From contig JAUZTG010000042.1 of NCBI GenBank assembly GCA_030734395.1, positions 1,736,001 through 1,800,000 of the forward strand: a stretch of DNA of 64,000 bases, given 5' to 3'. Made by a program: the position numbers and the translations under genes. Source of the DNA: Sarocladium kiliense (lineage: Eukaryota; Ascomycota; Sordariomycetes; Hypocreales; Sarocladiaceae). Below, piece after piece: positions 54,670 through 64,000 of this stretch (the stretch's first letter is position 1; each line of letters opens with the position of its first letter). The notes under the pieces were generated by a model. The model was given only the letters and a program-made list of their open reading frames with translations, made no database searches and was not told where the DNA came from.

Positions 54670-56470
54670 ATGGACTACCTCAAAAACAATGGCGTCCTTG
54701 CGCCTACCTCATTCCGCCTACAACAACTAGCCCAGGATGCATATGAGATGCCCCTGCGTACGTTTGCGAATACCCATGACTCGCATCCGTCGCTGGGGCA
54801 TCTGTGCCTGCTGGTCTTCGAGGCCGTCCTCGAAGTTGTCTGTGTGAGCTTGCCAGGCTATATTGTTGCTCGGCTTGGCCACTTTGACGCAGACAAGCAG
54901 AAGTTCTTGGCAAACTTGAACGTGATGCTCTTCACGCCTTGCCTAAGTATGTATTCGATCAAAGTGGCACCCTCCAAAATTACTGTTTACTAACTGAACT
55001 TCTACAGTCTTCACGAAGCTTGCATCGCAGCTTAACGCCGAGAAGCTGACCGATCTGGCCATCATCCCCGCAATCTTCCTTGTTCAGACTCTTATCTCAT
55101 GGGTGGTTTCTGTCCTTATCGCAAAGGTCTTTCGGTTTAATAAGCGCGCCTCGAACTTTGTAACGGCTATGGGTGTTTTTGGAAACTCAAACTCTCTGCC
55201 CATCTCACTAGTCTTGTCACTGTCGCAAACCATCAAAGGCTTGCACTGGGATCGGATACCCGGTGACAACGATGACGAAGTTGGCGCCCGTGGCATCCTA
55301 TACCTCCTGATTTTCCAGCAGCTTGGACAACTTGTGCGTTGGAGCTGGGGCTACCACGTCCTCTTGGCGCCCAAGGACAAGTATGAAGAGTATCAGGACG
55401 AAATCACCGAAGCGGGTAACTACCGCCGCGAGGGCGAGGCCCACGAGGAGCATGAAACCCAACCTTTGATTGAAACCTTGGATGCGGAGACCGAGGATGG
55501 CCACCACGAACATGATCACCATAGTATCGACTCGGACGGTTATGAGCCTGCGGGCCGCACCCCTGTTGCTGGCGCCTCCCATGCCTCTCTTGCCGAGCTC
55601 AACCAGAGCAATGAGTCTCTTCCGAAGAAGAAACTGGCACAAAACCCGACAGCCCTCGGTGGTAACCATCCCATCCTGAACGGTGTCAACAGCGACATGA
55701 TGTCGTTCCCCCGCATTAATAGTGAAGATGACGCAGAGGAGCCGGAGCCACAGACCCAAGGACTTATCGCGCAGACCAAGTATAGGTTCAGGCATAAGGT
55801 GGCTACGGTGAAGCGCAACGCCAGCAACTCTATTTGTCGGACCTATGAGCGTCTGCCGGTGTCTCTTAAGAAGGTCCTCTGCTTTATTGGCCGAATGTGG
55901 GCGAAGACCTATGGTTTTCTCTGGGAATTCATGAATCCACCCTTATGGGCCATGCTCATGGCTGTTCTTGTTGCCTCAATACCCTCTCTGCAACAGCTCT
56001 TCTTCGAAGATGGCTCCTTCGTCAAGAACAGTGTCACCAGCGCCATTCAATCTAGTGGTGGTGTTGCAGTTCCCTTAATTCTTGTTGTACTTGGTGCAAA
56101 TCTGGCACGCAACACCATGGCCAAGGAGGACGAGATTATCGACCCAGAAGAAGAGGTCATCGGCACCAAGCTCATGATCGCGTCTCTCATCAGCCGTATG
56201 CTGCTGCCGACCGCCATCATGGCTCCTCTCTTGGCTCTCACTGCCAAGTACCTCAATGTCAGCATCCTCGATGATCCGATTTTCATTATTGTCTGCTTCC
56301 TTCTGAGTGGTGCACCCAGCGCCCTCCAACTTGCGCAGATCTGCCAGATCAATGGAGTATTTGAGAAGACAATGGGCAGGCTCCTCTTCCAGAGCTACGT
56401 CATTTGGATTCTTCCATCCACGCTGGTCCTGGTCATGATGGCCCTCGAGGTCGTCGAATGGGCGAGATAA
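54670..56470 (+). CDS. Auxin efflux carrier family (PF03547-type) membrane transporter
   Basis: Member of the PIN-like/auxin efflux carrier superfamily; fungal relatives are ER or plasma-membrane proteins with poorly defined substrates. Exons 54670-54946 and 55008-56470, intron 54947-55007, give 579 residues. The ATG at 54670 is the first in frame; a second (MPLRTFANTHD, 54748) has a better context and is an alternative. The N-terminal membrane block includes LCLLVFEAVLEVVCVSLPGY, LNVMLFTPCLIFTKLASQLN and MGVFGNSNSLPISLVLSLSQ, the last carrying the conserved GNSxSLP-like motif. A long hydrophilic loop (about 240-380) is acidic and His-rich (EDGHHEHDHHSID). A C-terminal block follows with PPLWAMLMAVLVASIPSLQ, GVAVPLILVVLGANLARNTM and SGAPSALQLAQICQINGVFE. 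The split-helix layout is standard for the family. Confidence 0.92.
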
Positions 56471-58314
56471 TATCTGTGAAGTCCTCGCAGCGCAGTAGCG
56501 CTGAGGCATTGGCCATGACCTGTATGAGCGTGTCACATTTCTATTCTTGCCCGGCGTTCGTGCAATGTCTTCGTTTAGCTCGCTTTTCTTGTCGGGAAAG
56601 CCAATCAAAAGCACACACAACATGGTTACGGTACGGTTTGGTTCAGTTCGAGACTTGAGTGCCTTGGGCAGGTTTTATCTCGCGCGGGCGTCGCTTTTTT
56701 TCATTTGTCCATAAGAGATCCTCGCTGGTCTGTCATACTTACGAAGAAGTAGCTAGTGGATCAGTCCGCGTGAAGAGACGGCCAGAAATTGAATGCCTTG
56801 GCCCAAGCCGTTTACACTTATATACATGGTGAAGAAGACGCAACGAACGAGAGCACCATGACTACCCAGCAGACATATCTGGGTGCCCACAGGCCAGTGA
56901 TGATCTCGACATCTGAACTCTTCCCTGATTGGACCTCAGACGGTTCTTCTTTCTTTGGGCCATAGAGAACGACAGGTCTCAGCACCACCATCCCACACCG
57001 AGATCCTGCTGGAGAAAGGTCTCATCATTCGACAACTCTTCGGGGTTAGCAACCAGGCATCAGACATCGGCGCATTGTCTCAAAGCTGGCTTGCCACCAT
57101 TTCTCTCCGAACTCAAGATGTCCTTCTGGTGCCGGTAGAAGTCGACACAAGAGGAGGTCATGAAGTCATCTCGTGAGACTTAATTTCACATAGTTTTCGA
57201 TAACTGCCGTCTTGTTATCATTCCCTCCATCGATGCTCAAGAAAGCAACCGCGTCGTATCGATTCATCAACTGAGACACGAAGCCCTGTGCATTAGAAGG
57301 GAAGCGCTTTTATCTAGCACGGCAGAGATGCTACAATTAAGGGACATTGCAACAAATGTCTCGACTCTGACGCAGGCCAGAGACTATGTATTGCTTGCCC
57401 ATGGGATCAATGAGGACCTCAAGTTGCTGAACAACCTAGCCTTAATACAAACGACATCGCGAAGGCATACTATGTGCTCGACACAGTCAAGGCAGCCTAA
57501 TACGCTCTCCAGTTATACTATCGATATAGTGTAGAGAAGCTCCTCAACGCAATGGTTATACACGATTACCACCATAGGCTTCATGCTGCTGTCACGATGC
57601 GCTCAAATCGCGATATGCAATCATGGTGCGGTTGAGATCGTAGAGTGAAGTGCGTCTGCTAGGTCGAGTTGATGAAAACTATTACATCTGATGAGTAGAA
57701 GACGGTGCTAGGCCTAAGAATCTCTGAGATCGATTTTTGGGGAAGGTTCAGCATTTCAGAAATTAAGATGCATAGATGGTTTACGAAGACTTGTGTCTGT
57801 CTGAATCACAGAGCACTTGCATGACTAGGTGCTTTGCAGACTGACCGTCAGGTACGAGATTCGGGAGAAGACTCTTGTCAATGAATTTCTTTATCCAGGT
57901 CTCTCCTCAATCTTCCCGAGTAGGCGTCGCAATATTTATCCTTGCCGAGGAATAGACACGAAGCGATGAAAGAGCTTTCTGACGTTGAAGGCTAGCCAAA
58001 GCGTCACTAAACCTTACTCCTTACTTGTGCAAAATTTTCGAACAGAATTATATTGATAGAAAGCAGAATGAAGCTTCTTGCCAGTGTGTGTTTCCGAAGG
58101 GGAAAAAGTTATGGGTGACTTAGTTACTTTGTAGGACGTTCGCAACTCTACCTAAGTAGATCACGTGCCACCTCGGTCCTCCTGGGTCCAATGACGCAGC
58201 CGTTGCGATCACGGACTCGAGGTTCAGAATATCATTTGCGCCACCGACGCTTCCCAAAGGCGCCGCCTTCTGAACCATAGCTTGATCTCGCTGCCAGGTA
58301 TACGTCGAATTACC
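56471..58314. other. Intergenic region containing a coding remnant
   Basis: About 1.8 kb between two plus-strand genes. The part at 56930-57535 holds the broken coding text listed next. From about 57540 to 58140 the DNA is noticeably more AT-rich than elsewhere, with no readable frame. Confidence 0.5.
56930..57535 (+). pseudogene. Broken coding remnant of unknown family
   Basis: Two adjacent frames look protein-coding but are interrupted. The first contains EILLEKGLIIRQLFGVSNQA, then SWLATISLRTQDVLLVPVEV and ends GGHEVIS at a TGA near 57174. About 15 bases later another frame opens with VFDNCRLVIIPSIDAQESNR, then RHEALCIRREALLSSTAEML and ends in ...IDIV at 57534. No ATG with upstream signal and no full-length splice solution was found; the gap is too short for a normal intron. 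Helical, Leu-rich text suggests a former fungal protein that has decayed, but I cannot name the family. Confidence 0.4.
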
Positions 58315-59133
58315 ATGTCTGCGTCTACTTGGCTGGCACCTCGTCTGCGCCAGTTGTACCTTTCTCTGCCATCAGCAATAAGACCTTTCGCCACAAGATC
58401 GCGCCTGGCGAAAGAGGAATGGCCACAAAGAACACCACTAGGCTCATACTACGAGAGCATCATCCGGCAGCCACCGCCATATCCATTCGAAGAGAAGCCC
58501 GAGGAGCCACCGAGCTCCGCTGATCCCGAGGGTCACCCCAACGAGAAGAAACCAGAGACTCCCGCTGCGCCGCGGTCAACGAAGAAGAAGCCAGGCCGCA
58601 AACCCAAGAATGAGACTTCGACATCTTCGACCGCCACCTCGACACCACCCCAGCCCTCTACAGAAGTCTCGCCCGTTCCTTCACCACCGCCGACTTCCGC
58701 GCAAGAGAAGGCTCGCATCGTCTTTGGCACACGTCTGGCTGGTCCTACCGACCGAGCCGAGCGCCTCAATGCCCTGAAGAACCGCTCCAAATACATTGCT
58801 GGCGTACTGGTCCCGCCGATGCCCGAAGAGCCTGATAACTGCTGCATGAGCGGGTGCGTCAACTGCGTCTGGGATATTTTCCGCGAGGAGATGGAAGAGT
58901 ACACGGCCAAGAATAAAGAGGCGCAAGCCAGATTACAAGCAGCCAAGTTGATCGACTCGGACGGCGGTGGCTCCCGAGAAGGCCTTGGTGTGAATGTCGG
59001 AGACACTAAGGTTGCGAAGGACTTGTGGGATGAGGATATTTTTAAGAACGTCCCTGTCGGCATTCGCGAGTTCATGAAGCAAGAGAAGCGGCTGAAAGAA
59101 CAACATGAACGAGAAGGCACCAGAGGTGGTTAA
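58315..59133 (+). CDS. Oxidoreductase-like domain protein, mitochondrial (OXLD1-like)
   Basis: Function unknown; the family (PF09791-type) is found in fungi and animals and is usually mitochondrial. Single exon, 272 residues from the ATG at 58315 (MSASTWLAPRLRQLYLSLPS). The Arg/Ser-rich N terminus to about residue 33 resembles a mitochondrial presequence (IRPFATRSRLAK). Residues 60-140 are Pro/Lys/Thr-rich linker. The conserved domain is PPMPEEPDNCCMSGCVNCVW followed by DIFREEMEEY, with the characteristic CCxxGCxxC cysteines near 185-195 that could bind metal. The C-terminal part ends in FKNVPVGIREFMKQEKRLKE. The next gene, a phosphoribosyltransferase, converges with 260 bp between stops. Confidence 0.88.
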   Translation: MSASTWLAPRLRQLYLSLPSAIRPFATRSRLAKEEWPQRTPLGSYYESIIRQPPPYPFEEKPEEPPSSADPEGHPNEKKPETPAAPRSTKKKPGRKPKNETSTSSTATSTPPQPSTEVSPVPSPPPTSAQEKARIVFGTRLAGPTDRAERLNALKNRSKYIAGVLVPPMPEEPDNCCMSGCVNCVWDIFREEMEEYTAKNKEAQARLQAAKLIDSDGGGSREGLGVNVGDTKVAKDLWDEDIFKNVPVGIREFMKQEKRLKEQHEREGTRGG

Positions 59134-59393
59134 TTCTGTGATAACTTTTCATAGATGATTGCTGGTTGGGTTCTTTTCGAGCGTGTTCTATGTTTCATAG
59201 ACGTAAACTATAGAGATGACTTTGATGATCAGACGACGTCTTTTAGCAAGGACTCTCGGCCACCTCTCAACAGAGCCTAGCCTAGCCTTCAGATTTCTAC
59301 TCGTCTTCCACCCTGATATCATCCGCATAACGCCATCCGACCCGGGCCGCAATTGCGATCCAGGCATCACTCTATCATGGCATCTTTCAATGC

Positions 59394-60172
59394 TTATGCT
59401 GAAGCGTCCTGGTTGCGTTGGGCTGCCGCGGCACGGTCGTGCTCGTCAATATCCATCGCCTCCCATGGGTAGCAAATCCAGACATCACCGACGGTGCGGG
59501 CTGCCGAGTAGTGGTGGTCCATCATGTCGAGCGGCAAGGTACCCTTCTTCTGCTTGTCCTTGTTCTGTAGTAGGTCTCATGTTAGGGATGTTCATAGCAA
59601 AAGTTGTAACAACAGTGAAAGGTATTGAGACGTACGTGGAGGACGAAAATGCCAAACTCAGTCTTGGGTGCATTGCCACCCATGCGCTGCCTAGCAGCCT
59701 CAACGTCCTTCTCCAGCTCCTTAACGGCGTACTCGAGGGTAGTCCGGGTATCGTCGACCTCATCGACGATGAGGATCCTCTTGCCAACCAGGTTCTCCAT
59801 CTCACCGAGCGCGGTCATGTCCAACCATTGGGTGCGAGTGACCTTGGTGCCAGGCTCCTCGACCTCGTCGTTGCCGAGAGACTCGTAGAGTGACAGGCCA
59901 ATGGCCTGAATCGGAATGTTGGGAGACCCGGGCTGCTTGAGGAACGAGCGCAAAATACGAGCGGGGACGTAGCCACCACCGCCGATGGCGATCATAAGCT
60001 GGGGCTGGAAGTCAGAGAGCAGCTTCGGAGCTGACTCCTGGCACAGCTTGTGCACCTGTTTCGAATAACCGTGTCAGACATGACCGACGAATGTGCGCAG
60101 GGATTCCTGCTGTGCCATCGCCGATAGTGTCTCACTTACATCGTTGTAGGTAACGTAGACCTTCTCGACCAT
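59394..60172 (-). CDS. XPT1: Xanthine/guanine phosphoribosyltransferase (Xpt1 type)
   Basis: Purine salvage enzyme converting xanthine (and possibly guanine or hypoxanthine) plus PRPP to the nucleotide. Exons 60172-60140 (11 codons), 60055-59636 and 59564-59394, introns 60056-60139 and 59565-59635, all phase 0, give 207 residues (yeast Xpt1 is 209). The start reads MVEKVYVTYNDVHKLCQESA. QLMIAIGGGGYVPARILRSF is the N-terminal core, and KRILIVDEVDDTRTTLEYAV is the PRPP-binding loop with the two acidic residues. The last exon contains LDMMDHHYSAARTVGDVWIC and the conserved WIxYPWE segment, ending NQDASA. The catalytic motif and length support the call; base preference is inferred. Confidence 0.92.
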
Positions 60173-60814
60173 GGCGACGGCTTGTGAACGGATGGATGCC
60201 TGGGGTGAGGTATGACCGAACGGAGGGGTTGAGGCGAATGCGAGGAGCGGGGGTATCGGATGGACGCAAGGGACCTTGGAGCGTGCAGAAGCTATGGGTT
60301 GATGAGGCAGGGTGCCCAGGAGGAGGAAGAAAGGAGAAAGAGAAGAGGAAAGGAATAGATGACAGACGTTGAGCAAGTCCGGGTGACGATTTATTTTTTT
60401 GCGCCGGTGACTGCCGCTGATCGAGCTGCCCCTCTATTTTTTCCCTTGAGGCGGGACCCCGCGATGGACTTCGTTTGGATTTCTTCTAAAGTTCCCGTGC
60501 ATAGCGGCCCCATGCTCTCCACTGACAACATCTAATTCTCGGTATGGCATGGTCTGTGCTGTCGGAGCTGGCCGATGATCATTTTGCTGGTGCCTTGTTA
60601 TGTCTGCTACACTAGGGACAGGGGTCGTGAATAACTTCTGCAGCACCTGTCTCGCTGACGTTGCAGCCTCGTAACCTTAACGCAGCATCACACAACACCA
60701 GAAGTGGATTCTCGCGACCATTTCGTGTTCTCGCTATCGAGGCTGGGAGGACTGTGCCTGCTATGTACGCCCTGACACGCTTACCAAAGTACCGCCTTTC
60801 CCCTGTACACACCT
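60173..60814. other. Intergenic spacer (promoter of XPT1-type gene)
   Basis: About 640 bp with the 5' side of the phosphoribosyltransferase gene and the 3' side of the GMC oxidoreductase gene, both minus. Nothing else recognised. Confidence 0.55.
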
Positions 60815-62909
60815 TTACGACAAACCGTGACGCGCCTTGATGATGTCGGCAGCCTAGCATCGCGTTAGCAGGTCCATCGAAGAGAAGTACAGGCACAGAA
60901 TTTACCTTTTCAGCGATTGCATAGACCGTTGAACACGTGTGTGCGCCCTGCCCAGCTCATCAGTACGTGTTATACGGCGCATCTCAAACATCAGGACGAC
61001 TCACCGGGACGATCGGGATGATCGACGCGTCCGCGACGCTGACTCCCGAGACGCCATACACCAAAAGTTCAGCATCGACGACACCACCGAGCTCCTTGGG
61101 CTGCATGGCGCAAGTTCCAGCATTGTGCGCGATGGAGCTGCCTCCTGTACCACGAAGATAAGTCTCGAACTGCGCATCGCTCTGAACACTTGTCCCTGGC
61201 TGGAGCTCCAGTGGTGATAGAGCCTGCAGAGCTGATGTCTCATGCATGCGCCGGACGAAGCGGAAGTTGCTCGTCATGATCTGAATCTCAACCGGGTTCA
61301 CAAAAGTCATGTAGTCTACTGTGGGCTCCGCGTAGATGTTGGCTGGCTGAAGCAGCACAGTGCCGCGAGCGACGCCCTTGATCAGTACCACTGAAAACCG
61401 CCCACTCGCCTGCAGCGGAAGTTCTAGCCATGCGTTGTCTGGGCTAGCCATCATGGCTGCGAGCTGCTCTCTCTGGGCCTCGAAGCCGGCGATCTGCTCC
61501 TCGGTGTATGTGTCTGGCAGATAGTCGGCCGCATTCTGGGCCAGGAAGCCGTCTACAATGTCCTGATATCCGTCTGGATCGACTGTTGTCAGTGGTACCT
61601 CGCCCCCAATATTGCCGGTTGCTATTCGAAGCGGCCCGCTCCGGTGCTCTCGAAGCTCTTCCTGCGCCCATTGCTGGAAGGTAGCGTTGCTTTGGGAACT
61701 CTCGGGGTTCGGGTTCACATTATTATTATCTGACTTGGTCAGCTCTTCTCAACGGGCAACTCGGACTTAAGAGGGCTTACAGATGTAGAAAGCGCTCGAA
61801 ACAGCATGATCTTGCAGATTGGAGCCGACGCCAGGCAGGTCTGAGATAACATCAATACCGGCCTCGTCGAGAAGCCACGACGGTCCAATGCCACTTCGTT
61901 GGAGGACTTGTGGCGAGTGCATTGCACCGGCGCTGACCACGGCCTCGAGGTCAACACCCACGGAGAGCTGTCTAGGGGTTCCTGAGTTACCCTCAAGTCG
62001 TTGGGTTAGAGCGACACCGGTGGCCTTCTTGTCATCGTCGAACACGATGTTATCGACGCGGTATCCAGTGAGAACATGGAGATTCTCTCGCCCAGAGGCT
62101 GGCTCGTAGTACCCGTTGACAGCATACGATCTCTGGGCAGTAGTGTTGTCCAGGGCTGTTGGGTACCAGAAGACACCGTAAGCGTGACCGTCTTGACCAT
62201 CAACCTGAGGCTCAGCACCAGCTTCGATGATAGCCTCGCGCTGCACCTTTATGCCTGGAAACTGCCAAGAGGAGAAACTCAGGTGGATCGGGCCATCATC
62301 GCTGTAGGACTCTTCGCCCCAGGTCATGTTGAACTCTTCCGCCGCAGCAGGGTCGGGAGGATCAAAACGGCTAGACTTGATGAAGTAGGGATAGAGACCT
62401 TCCCAGCCCCATCCTTCATTGCCAAGGGCCTCCCAGCTATCATAGTCGGCTGCAGAGCCACGGTTGAGTAGCATTCCACTGCAAGGATATCAGCATCTTA
62501 CTTTGCCATACGTACCGTAGAGCTCAACTCACTTGATGGTTGATCCTCCGCCCATACAGCAAGCAGCGTACAGACCCTGAGTCCTGCCATTGAGACCAGT
62601 CTGCGGCACGGATGTCATGTTGAACCTGTAGCGCGATAGGTATTGCGTAGCCGAGCTTGGTTCAAGCCTTGCCGGGTCGGTGTTGAAGTAGCCATACTCT
62701 ACCACGAGCACGGTGACGCTTGGGTCTTCGCTGAGCCGAGAGGCAATCACTGTGCCCGCTTGGCCGCCGCCGACGATGACGAAGTCATAGCTATCGAGAA
62801 GCTCATCTGCCGAAATCTCAGATCGGCGAAGGATCTGGTCAGAGCGAACAGGGTGCGAAAAGCCCAGAGGGAGAACAGCCGTGAAGGCCGTGAGAGCAAA
62901 CCACTTCAT
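60815..62909 (-). CDS. Secreted GMC oxidoreductase
   Basis: FAD-dependent alcohol or sugar oxidase/dehydrogenase of the GMC family (aryl-alcohol oxidase, glucose dehydrogenase and relatives). Exons 62909-62533, 62478-61781, 61729-61005, 60947-60906 and 60853-60815 give 626 residues with consistent phases. A signal peptide is visible (MKWFALTAFTAVLPLGFSHP). FAD motif: DFVIVGGGQAGTVIASRLSE, then TVLVVEYG. Second signature: GLYAACCMGGGSTINGMLLN, then NRGSAADYDSWE. Third: AVVSAGAMHSPQVLQRSGIG and DLPGVGSNLQDHA. Active-site His candidates are in SSIAHNAGTCAMQP and in PIVPGAHTCSTVYAIAEKAA; the second lies on the 42-nt fourth exon. The end reads KARHGLS. Likely extracellular, possibly in lignocellulose or phenolic oxidation; substrate is not determinable here. 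Confidence 0.93.
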
Positions 62910-63717
62910 CCCCAAGATCAAATGGACTGGAGTTTAGTGAATTGAGAATTGAGAATGCCAAGCGCGGCACTCATTACATACGTTTCGAGGCCGAAGTCCT
63001 TCCACTGAGTCTGCTATATATATTTGAGTATCGAAAGACAAGCCGGAAGGATGTCCTAGACCTCTCTCAATGGACCAACCCCCTCCGGATCCTTATTCGA
63101 GCAGCTATCGCCGATCATTGTACCAAGCATGCGAGAAATGCAACTTGACGTGGAGTGCTTATTCTTTTTCCTGCCCAGCCGCACTGTCAAAAGAACCAAA
63201 CTTGACAGATGCAGGTCCCGCCTATTTACCCGTTGGGTCGTTAAACTTCTCCTCATCTACCGAGCCGTGTTTGCCTTTTGGGTTCTGCGGGGTATAAGCA
63301 GGATGCATGGGCGTGCACTGAGGACCATGGGCCGCTTCACGGAAATATTTGGTAGGGGCACCATGTCTGCATCACATTCACGGAGTGTGTGGTCCCGAAG
63401 GAGACTCTGGGTAGGTGAATAATTGGGGAAACGTGTGGCATTCCTCGCGGCACATGCCGAGTCTATATGCCTTAAGCATCCGTTCGTCCTTCTTGCAGTC
63501 TCATCACGCCATGCCAAATAGCAAAAGCGACGTATGCGAAGTATGTCTCCGAAGTCTGGTTCCCATGTAAGCCCTCCTTTCCAGATTACCATTTTGCCAC
63601 CCAATCCAGTCATTTCCGAGCATGTCAGTGACTCGGATTGTTCCTAATCCTCACGCCTTTCAATCACCCCCATCGCCAGCATCTGCTCCAGGCAAAAGGA
63701 AACATCGGAAACGCGGC
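62910..63717. other. Intergenic region upstream of GMC gene
   Basis: About 800 bp carrying the GMC oxidoreductase promoter and the 3' side of the edge gene, both minus. Open frames of about 75-118 codons overlap one another and have no motif. No gene recognised. Confidence 0.5.
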
Positions 63718-64000
63718 CTAGTTGGAACGTCGACTTGGAAAGGCACCGGGTTGGCTATCGCGATTGAGCTTCATATTTCGAGGCGATGGTGCTGGCTGGA
63801 TGTACCCTCCCAGTGCCGGGCCTTGGATCATTTGCTGGCCCATGCCCCCCATGTTGGCAATCTGTGGCATCTGCAGCGGAACGCTAGGCATGCAGTACAC
63901 TGGATAGCCCTGGGTCTGGGCATCTTTGATAGGGAGGTTTCGCAGTTCCTCACGAATGGTCTCCTCAAGTTTCGCCAAGCGGCCGGCGATCTGCTCTTCG
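63718..64000 (-). CDS. C-terminal end of an unrecognised protein (runs off right edge)
   Basis: An open frame from the right edge to a TAG at 63718-63720 encodes about 93 residues. It starts in a helical, charged segment (EEQIAGRLAKLEETIREELR), then VYCMPSVPLQMPQIANMGGM, a Met/Gln/Gly-rich stretch, and a basic end with RNMKLNRDSQPGAFPSRRSN. Codon use and amino-acid composition look coding, but no family was recognised. The upstream part is outside the window. Confidence 0.55.
   Translation of the reverse strand, partial: EEQIAGRLAKLEETIREELRNLPIKDAQTQGYPVYCMPSVPLQMPQIANMGGMGQQMIQGPALGGYIQPAPSPRNMKLNRDSQPGAFPSRRSN

Overview
This window looks like nuclear DNA of a filamentous ascomycete (Pezizomycotina). 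Genes are monocistronic and lie on both strands. Introns are mostly 50-105 bp with GTRAGT-like donors and YAG acceptors, and intergenic spacers are 0.4-3 kb. The gene content is typical of this group: a HET-domain gene, a DUF3433 membrane protein, a Pbs2-type MAPKK, a SUR7-family protein and a large ABC-C transporter. I cannot place it to class or genus from sequence alone. No tRNA, rRNA, transposon or CRISPR was recognised.

Left part (1-20.5 kb). The left edge holds a decayed-looking minus-strand gene. Next come an acyl-CoA thioesterase II (minus), a full-length Osh1/OSBP-type sterol-binding protein with ankyrin, PH, FFAT-like and ORD parts (minus), a GH18 chitinase with a Pro/His/Lys-rich repeat stalk and GPI-like tail (minus), a pirin with an N-terminal hydrophobic segment (minus), a DUF3433 multi-pass membrane protein (plus) and a disordered hypothetical protein (minus).

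Middle part (23-49 kb). A three-exon HET-domain gene (plus) is followed by a conserved-looking coiled-coil protein whose start codon I could not find (plus). A six-exon ABC-C transporter (plus) converges on D-arabinono-1,4-lactone oxidase (minus). Then come a five-exon DUR3-type urea/solute symporter (minus) with GATA-factor motifs upstream, a mitochondrial LipB-type octanoyltransferase (minus) and a SUR7/PalI-type eisosome protein (plus).

Right part (49-64 kb). A Pbs2-type MAPKK of the HOG osmostress pathway (minus) is followed by an auxin-efflux-carrier family transporter (plus) with a short upstream ORF. Then come a broken coding remnant (plus), an OXLD1-like mitochondrial protein (plus), a three-exon xanthine/guanine phosphoribosyltransferase (minus), a five-exon secreted GMC oxidoreductase (minus) and the C-terminal end of an unrecognised protein running off the right edge (minus).

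The genes are mostly unrelated housekeeping, transport and signalling functions. I see no biosynthetic cluster and no clearly novel multi-gene system. The points most worth a second look are the two decayed loci, the chitinase that has a GPI tail but no visible signal peptide, the membrane-anchored pirin, the missing start of the coiled-coil gene, and the GATAAG sites upstream of the DUR3-type gene. I joined exons by reading splice sites and checking that phases sum to whole codons; no transcript evidence was available.
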